This document shows positions 59,373-64,000 of a stretch of DNA of 64,000 bases, one piece after another. The DNA is from Nocardioides sp. Root140. GTDB lineage: Bacteria; Actinomycetota; Actinomycetes; Propionibacteriales; Nocardioidaceae. The translations under genes and the position numbers were made by a program. The notes under the pieces were generated by a model that was not told the DNA's origin, did not search any database, and worked only from the letters and a program-made list of their open reading frames with translations. The stretch spans positions 534,000-597,999 of the forward strand of contig NZ_LMFI01000001.1 of assembly GCF_001426745.1 (NCBI RefSeq), read 5' to 3'. Positions within the stretch are counted from its first letter, which is position 1; each line of letters begins with the position of its first letter.

Positions 59373-59515
59373 GGTGATGACTCCGATCGTTGTGTCTCTC
59401 GCGACAACTGTTCAGTGACAGCACCCTAATGGTCCCCGGGTGCGGGCGCGCGCAGGCGCTGTCGTCGCGTCCGCGATACCCGGATCCGCGGGATTCAAAC
59501 AACCAGGAGCAGGAG

Positions 59516-60613
59516 TCAGTCGGTGCTGCCCCGCAGCACGACCTCGCTGATCGCCGTGACGTCCCACAGCGGCGGACCCTTGTGGCCGCTCACGGACACG
59601 ATGCGCATGCGGATCGTGCCGGTGACGGCGTCGTCGATGCGCATCACCTGCATGTCCGTGGTGTCGCGCAGCGTCTGCTCGACGGTGGTGCCGTCGTCGA
59701 AGAGCCACTCCACCTTGGTGATCTTGCGGTTGCGGTCGTACCAGTTGGCGCCGGGGTCCAACTTGGCGTAGCCGTTGATCATGCCGACCTCCTTGATCGT
59801 CGCCTCCTCGGGCAACGAGAAGGTGACGGTTCGGCCGGAGGCGTCCCCGGCGATGCGGTACGCCGTGGTGGGCGAGCCGTCGAACATGTTCGTCAGGGGG
59901 TAGGCGACCCGTTTGCCATTGACGTCGGTGCCGGGACGGCGCGGCTTGGGGCCGGAGGCGGTCGCTCCGGCGCCGAGGTCGACCGCGTCGGCGTCCTCGG
60001 GCGGCGGAATCGTCGGGGAGGGGTCCGTGCTCTCGGGAGCCGAGGGGGAACCGCCGTCAGTGGCGGCCTGCGACGAGTCGTCGTTGCCGCTCGTGTCGGT
60101 CGAGTCGTCGCCGCGGGTGCCGAGCCAGACACCGATGCCGGCCGCGATCACCATGGCCAGCAACAGCGGCACCATCCAGACCAACGGTGAGCGTTTGCGG
60201 CGGTCGGTCCCGGAGCGGTGGCTGCCACCCGCGTCGGCAGGCTCGGCGGGCGGTTGCCAGTCAGGAGCGAACGTCTGGTCGGTGTACGCCCGGTCGGCGA
60301 AGGGCTGCACCGCTGGGGTCTCGTCGTCGCGGATCCGGGTGGCGTTCTGCTCGGGCGAACGCGTCGGCACCTCGTCGGCGAACAGCGGCGGGGGAGACGG
60401 GGCCTGCGGAGGAGGCGGAGGCGTCGAGTACAACGGGAAGCGCGAGCCGGTCGCGGCATCGGGTTGTACGGCGGGCAGGCGCACCGACGTCTTCTCTGCA
60501 GGGGACTCGTCGCCGTGTCCGCCGGCCGCCGGTGACGGGGCGACAGGCGCGCCACAATTCGTGCAGAAGCGGCCCGGGCCGAGGCCCGCGCCGCAGTTCT
60601 TGCAGAAATTCAT
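59516..60613 (-). CDS. zinc-ribbon, single-pass protein with discoidin-like extracellular domain
   Basis: 365 residues. Zinc ribbon Cys4, Cys7, Cys17, Cys20; Pro-rich linker (about 25-135); one transmembrane helix (about 143-165, LVWMVPLLLAMVIAAGIGVWLG); an acidic Ser/Thr stretch; then a beta-rich domain (about 215-365) with NMFDGSPTTAYRIAG and WLFDDGTTVEQTL, like NADase-type/F5/8 type C carbohydrate-binding domains. Same zinc-ribbon/linker design as its neighbour. GAGGGAGAG precedes ATG 60613. Confidence 0.82.
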   Translation of the reverse strand: MNFCKNCGAGLGPGRFCTNCGAPVAPSPAAGGHGDESPAEKTSVRLPAVQPDAATGSRFPLYSTPPPPPQAPSPPPLFADEVPTRSPEQNATRIRDDETPAVQPFADRAYTDQTFAPDWQPPAEPADAGGSHRSGTDRRKRSPLVWMVPLLLAMVIAAGIGVWLGTRGDDSTDTSGNDDSSQAATDGGSPSAPESTDPSPTIPPPEDADAVDLGAGATASGPKPRRPGTDVNGKRVAYPLTNMFDGSPTTAYRIAGDASGRTVTFSLPEEATIKEVGMINGYAKLDPGANWYDRNRKITKVEWLFDDGTTVEQTLRDTTDMQVMRIDDAVTGTIRMRIVSVSGHKGPPLWDVTAISEVVLRGSTD

Positions 60614-60661
60614 GTCTCTCCCTCGGACTGTCGCGCCGAGAATCCTAACCGAGGACGCCGC

Positions 60662-61483
60662 TCAGGCCTCTTGTCGGGCCAACTCGGACTTCCACTCGCG
60701 GAAGCCCTCCTCGGTGCGACCGCGGCGCCAGTAGCCGGAGATCGAGACGTCTGCCCTGGGAATTCCGCGCTCGTTGAGGAGCAGCGGGCGGAGGCCGTGC
60801 ATGACGGCGGCGGCCTCTCCGTGCACGAAGGCCTGCACCGTCCCGGGCAGCCATTCGAGGTCGCGGACCGCCTCGACCAGGGGTGCCGCCGTGCCGGCAC
60901 GCTCGTCGGGTACGTCGTGGGACGGCGCGCCACGGAGCACCCACGTCACCTCGACGTTCTCACCCTCACCGAGCTCGATGACGTCGTCCTCGGCGGCGAC
61001 CTCGACCAGGACCCGGGCCACGGCGTCGGGCGCCAGCGCGTCGAGCGCTGCCGCCACGGCCGGCAGGCCGGCCTCGTCGGCGACCAGCAGGTGCCAGTCG
61101 ACGTCGGCCCGGGGTGCGTAACCGCCCCCCGGTCCGTTGGCGAGCAGCTCATCGCCCGCGGATGCTGCGGCTGCCCACGGACCGGCCACACCCTCGGTGC
61201 CGTGCACGACGAAGTCGATGGACAGCGTTCCGGCCGGTACGTCGAGGGTGCGGACCGTGTAAGTGCGGACGACGGGCTGGTCCTCGGCCGGCATCGACCG
61301 GACCACCTGCATGTCGAAGGGTTCGGGGTAGACGACGCCGGGCTTGCGGAAGACCAGCTTCACGTAGCGGTCGGTGTCGGTGCTCTCGGCGAAGTTGGCC
61401 AGGTCGCCGGTGAAGTGGACCCGCACCAGGTGCGGGGTCAGCTGCTCGGAGGTGGTGACGGTGAGCAGGGTGGGGGCTGGCAA
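60662..61483 (-). CDS. siderophore-interacting protein (ferric-siderophore reductase)
   Basis: 273 residues. FAD-binding part with VRTYTVRTLD and FVVHGTEGVAGPWAAAAS; NAD(P)H part with LLVADEAGLPAVAAALDAL and the C-terminal ISGYWRRGRTEEGFREWK are the SIP family marks. Releases iron by reducing ferric siderophores in the cytoplasm. The start is TTG at 61483: AGGAG lies at ideal spacing, and the family N-terminus begins just there. No siderophore genes are adjacent. Confidence 0.92.
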   Translation of the reverse strand: MPAPTLLTVTTSEQLTPHLVRVHFTGDLANFAESTDTDRYVKLVFRKPGVVYPEPFDMQVVRSMPAEDQPVVRTYTVRTLDVPAGTLSIDFVVHGTEGVAGPWAAAASAGDELLANGPGGGYAPRADVDWHLLVADEAGLPAVAAALDALAPDAVARVLVEVAAEDDVIELGEGENVEVTWVLRGAPSHDVPDERAGTAAPLVEAVRDLEWLPGTVQAFVHGEAAAVMHGLRPLLLNERGIPRADVSISGYWRRGRTEEGFREWKSELARQEA

Positions 61484-61584
61484 GGGATCTCCTGGGGCGA
61501 GCGTGCGACGCCTCGACGTGACCGGGTCACGGGACGTGGGGACACCCTCGTTCTATCCGACCGGGCGAAATCCGTCGGGCAGCG

Positions 61585-62628
61585 TCAGCGAATCATCGTG
61601 CCGGCGTCGACCCGGCCGACGACCTTCGGCAGCTTGCGCACGGCCTGGGCCAGCTCGCGCAGGTCGTTGCCCAGCAGGGCCTGCGGACCGTCACAGAGCG
61701 CGACCTCGGGTTTCGGGTGGACGTCGACGATCACGCCGTCGGCGCCGACCGCGATGCCGGCCCGGGCGAGGGGTACGACGAGGTCCTTGCGCCCGGCGGC
61801 GTGGGACGGGTCGATGATGATCGGCAGGTGACTGGTGGCCTGCACCACCGGGACGGCGGAGATGTCGAGGGTGTTGCGGGTCGACGGCTCGAACGTCCGG
61901 ATGCCGCGCTCGCACAGCACGATGTCGAGGTTGCCGCGCTGGGCGACGTACTCGGCGGCCATCAGCCACTCCTCGATGGTCGCGTTCATGCCGCGCTTGA
62001 GGAGCACCGGCTTGCCGGCCTCGCCGACCGCCTGGAGGAGTCCGAAGTTCGCGGCGTTGCGGGTGCCGATCTGCAGCATGTCGGCGTACTCCGCGACCAC
62101 GGGGACATCGCGGGCGTCGACCACCTCGGTCACCACCGGCATGCCGGTCGCTTCTCGCACACCGGCGAGGATCTCGAGGCCGGCCACGCCCAGGCCCTGG
62201 AAGGCGTACGGCGAGGTGCGCGGCTTGAACGCACCGCCCCGCAGGATCGTGGCGCCGGCGGACTGGGCCATGCGGGCCGCCTCGACGGTCTGCTCGGCGG
62301 ACTCGACGGCGCAGGGGCCGGCCAGGAACGTGAACGAGTCGGGGCCGATCGGGACACGCCTGCCCTCGGGGCCCACCCAGACGGTCGAGCGTTCGGCGTG
62401 GTGCTGCCGGCTGACCAGCTTGTAGGGGTCGGAGATGCGGTGCACGTCGGCGACACCCCGGAGGGTGCGCAGGTTGAGGTGGTGGAACGACTCGATGTCG
62501 CCGACCAGGCCGATGATGGTGCGCACGACACCCTTGGACACGAAGGCCTCGCCACCGACGCCTTCGACCCGCGAGACGACCCGCGCGATGTCTTCGTCGG
62601 TGGCGTCGGGGGACATGACGACAACCAT
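61585..62628 (-). CDS. aroF: 3-deoxy-7-phosphoheptulonate synthase, type I-beta
   Basis: 347 residues. N-terminal ferredoxin-like regulatory domain (about 1-70, MVVVMSPDATDEDIARVV) and a TIM barrel with FLAGPCAVESAEQT, LRGGAFKPRTSPYAFQG, MLQIGTRNAANFGLLQAVG, PVLLKRGMNATIEEWL and IIDPSHAAGRKDLV. It catalyses the same reaction as the class II enzyme at 54827. ATG 62628 has a TAGTCT box 6 nt upstream and a CTGACG -35-like hexamer 17 bp before that. Confidence 0.95.
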   Translation of the reverse strand: MVVVMSPDATDEDIARVVSRVEGVGGEAFVSKGVVRTIIGLVGDIESFHHLNLRTLRGVADVHRISDPYKLVSRQHHAERSTVWVGPEGRRVPIGPDSFTFLAGPCAVESAEQTVEAARMAQSAGATILRGGAFKPRTSPYAFQGLGVAGLEILAGVREATGMPVVTEVVDARDVPVVAEYADMLQIGTRNAANFGLLQAVGEAGKPVLLKRGMNATIEEWLMAAEYVAQRGNLDIVLCERGIRTFEPSTRNTLDISAVPVVQATSHLPIIIDPSHAAGRKDLVVPLARAGIAVGADGVIVDVHPKPEVALCDGPQALLGNDLRELAQAVRKLPKVVGRVDAGTMIR

Positions 62629-62634
62629 GAACTG

Positions 62635-62640
62635 AGACTA
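62635..62640 (-). promoter_or_regulatory. -10 box for leaderless aroF
   Basis: TAGTCT, then 6 nt, then ATG 62628 on the minus strand; CTGACG lies 17 bp upstream. Confidence 0.6.
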
Positions 62641-62670
62641 GTGGCGGGCCCCGGTGCCGTCAGGGAGTAT

Positions 62671-63168
62671 TCAGGATGCGGAACCGAGTCGTGACCTGCC
62701 GCCGATGCGCTGCTCGGCCTCGGCCTTGATGTCCTCCAGGTCGTGGGTGAGCATCCGCCGGGTCGCGTCGAAGCTGAAGCCGCCCCAGATGTTCCACATC
62801 AGGGACTCGGCCCGGTTGCGCTCGCCGATGTCGATGTTGGCGGTCAGCAGCAGCTTGGTGCGCTCGCCGGTGTGCGACTGCAGCGAATAGGCGGTGCGGA
62901 TCCGGTCGTGGCCCAGCCTCGTCTCGTGGATCGTGCGGTGTGGCGCCTCGGCCACGGTGACCTCCAGCTCCTCTACGCCGTGGTGGCCGAACATCGTCCG
63001 CTTCTCGCGCCACGTGGTGCCAGCGGCGTACGGGCCGTCGCTGGTCAGTTCGACCGAGTCGACGCTGCGGAGGATGTGGTCGGCGTGGACCAGGTCGGTG
63101 AGCACTTGCCACACCGTGTCCGGATCGGCCTCGACCTCCGTGTTCAGGTGGATCACGTGTCCAGTCAT
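62671..63168 (-). CDS. SRPBCC-family protein
   Basis: 165 residues. Helix-grip fold: HVIHLNTEVEADPDTVWQVLTDLVHADHILRSV with AAGTTWREKRTMFG, and a C-terminal helix MLTHDLEDIKAEAEQRIGG. Probably a small hydrophobic-ligand-binding or stress-related protein. GAGGAGG supports ATG 63168 over ATG 63207. Confidence 0.85.
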   Translation of the reverse strand: MTGHVIHLNTEVEADPDTVWQVLTDLVHADHILRSVDSVELTSDGPYAAGTTWREKRTMFGHHGVEELEVTVAEAPHRTIHETRLGHDRIRTAYSLQSHTGERTKLLLTANIDIGERNRAESLMWNIWGGFSFDATRRMLTHDLEDIKAEAEQRIGGRSRLGSAS

Positions 63169-63249
63169 GATGACCTCCTCGTGACTCCCATGGTCCTCTT
63201 CGGGCACCGGGCTGTCGAGGCCGCGACGACCCTGCCGGCCCCTGCAGCC

Positions 63250-63299
63250 ACCGAACAGTCAGCAGGTTCTGGGGCACCGAAACGTGCGGACTGTTCGGT
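63250..63299. terminator. 11-bp inverted repeat after the EamA transporter gene
   Basis: ACCGAACAGTC (63250-63260) pairs perfectly with GACTGTTCGGT (63289-63299), 28-nt loop, just past the transporter stop on the minus strand. The long loop makes it a weak terminator; it may instead be a protein site. Confidence 0.5.
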
Positions 63300-63307
63300 A
63301 ACGGGGG

Positions 63308-64000
63308 TCAGACGGCGATGTGGGTGACCTCGGCCTCGATCTTGCGGCGCGGCATCAGCTCCACCACCAGCATCGCCGCGAAGACCAGCAGCCCGCCGGA
63401 GAGAAGTCGCGCGGTGAGGTGCTCGCCGCCGGCCAGCACCGCGAAGACCGCGGCAAAGACCGGCTCCATGCTCATGATGATCGCGCTGCGCGTGGGAGGC
63501 AGGTGGGCCTGCGCCCAGGTCTGGCCGGCCATCGCGAAGGCGCCCGCGCCGAGCGCCATGTAGACGATGCTGAGCCAGTCACGGCCGTTGTCCGGCAGGG
63601 TGATCCCGTTCGGCACCGCGCCGAGGAAGCAGACCACCGAGATCACCGCGAGCTGCACGATCGCCATGCCCATCGCCTCGTCGGCGTTCGACCAGGCACC
63701 GAGCCCCACGATGTGCAGCGCGTAGATCAGGGCCGCGATCAACGTGATGCCCTCGCCGTACCCGAAGGCGAGCCCGCCGGGCTGCAGGGTCAGCAGGGCG
63801 ATGCCGCCGATCGCCATCGCGACCGCCACCCAGGTCAGCTTCCCGATGCGGGTGCGAAGCAGTACGGCGGCCAGCAACGGCGTGCACACGACGTACAGCC
63901 CGGTGATGAAGCCGGAGACCGACGCGGCGGTGTGGGCCAGCCCGACGGTCTGCAGCACCTGTGCGCCGGCATAGAGCACACCGAGGACGACGGCCTGCCG
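63308..64000 (-). CDS. EamA/DMT-family transporter, N-terminus missing
   Basis: At least 230 residues; the frame runs off the window edge at 64000. Seven or more transmembrane helices: VSGFITGLYVVCTPLLAAVLL, WVAVAMAIGGIALLTLQPGG, then SAIIMSMEPVFAAVFAVLAGGEHL and LLSGGLLVFAAMLVVELMPRR, typical of the second EamA repeat. A putative exporter of small metabolites; substrate unknown. Confidence 0.88.
   Translation of the reverse strand, partial: RQAVVLGVLYAGAQVLQTVGLAHTAASVSGFITGLYVVCTPLLAAVLLRTRIGKLTWVAVAMAIGGIALLTLQPGGLAFGYGEGITLIAALIYALHIVGLGAWSNADEAMGMAIVQLAVISVVCFLGAVPNGITLPDNGRDWLSIVYMALGAGAFAMAGQTWAQAHLPPTRSAIIMSMEPVFAAVFAVLAGGEHLTARLLSGGLLVFAAMLVVELMPRRKIEAEVTHIAV

Overview
This window is a stretch of chromosome from a high-GC actinobacterium, most likely a member of the Nocardioidaceae (Nocardioides-like). 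That placement is an inference from gene families and order: a bcc-aa3 respiratory cluster with a diheme QcrC and a CtaF subunit, the erpA / adenosine-kinase-like / ctaC neighbourhood, a class II DAHP synthase, a pyrophosphate-type phosphofructokinase, a MacS/MacR-like two-component pair, and a c-di-AMP riboswitch ahead of an NlpC/P60 hydrolase. I see no phage, no insertion sequence, no CRISPR array, and no tRNA or rRNA gene. Most of it is ordinary housekeeping sequence; the unusual signals are in the intergenic DNA.

Layout. 1-2.5 kb: end of a PspA-associated gene, then nfeD and flotillin (membrane stress and microdomains). 2.5-7.0 kb: yjdM, nadA, a GNAT, glycerate kinase and a lipoprotein. 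7.1-10.4 kb: erpA, a twin-hairpin element, a PfkB kinase, and a TusA / cysteine desulfurase pair. 10.5-13.5 kb: ctaCDF. 13.6-17.2 kb: an L,D-transpeptidase, a nuclease-like protein and a flavin monooxygenase, separated by a novel 21-bp-period repeat. 17.3-24.2 kb: qcrB, qcrA, qcrC and ctaE on the minus strand, then ctaG and trpD on plus. Together with ctaCDF these encode the menaquinol-to-oxygen branch of respiration.

24.2-33.4 kb: OsmC, a Cho-like DEDD/GIY-YIG nuclease, a NYN protein, the c-di-AMP riboswitch with its NlpC/P60 hydrolase, and two membrane metalloproteases. 33.5-44.5 kb: acyl-CoA synthetase, SRPBCC, ArsA-like ATPase, DUF5304, two tandem ROK kinases, an esterase, PlsC, and the MacS / flavin-reductase-like / MacR set. 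44.5-53.2 kb: MpaB with TetR, a coiled-coil protein, DUF1028 with glpK, PPi-type pfk, and a SigE-family sigma factor with its membrane partner. 53.3-64 kb: amino-acid permease, class II DAHP synthase, threonine aldolase, two zinc-ribbon membrane proteins, a siderophore-interacting protein, a second (type I) DAHP synthase, SRPBCC, and a truncated EamA transporter.

Three signals stand out. (1) A tandem repeat with core GACCTGTCGCCAGTT and about 21-bp period occurs at four sites, all at 3' ends of genes; at four gene ends it starts at or within one base of the stop codon. (2) A ~46-bp hairpin repeat (stem GTCCTGC...GCAGGAC) is dispersed in four copies. (3) Two adjacent hairpins at 7644-7712 carry the same 12-nt loop on different stems, followed on the minus strand by a terminator-like hairpin, which resembles the plan of the actinobacterial 6C RNA. 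In addition, thirteen genes have a TANNNT -10 box 6-8 nt before the start codon, which predicts leaderless transcripts and fixes several starts.
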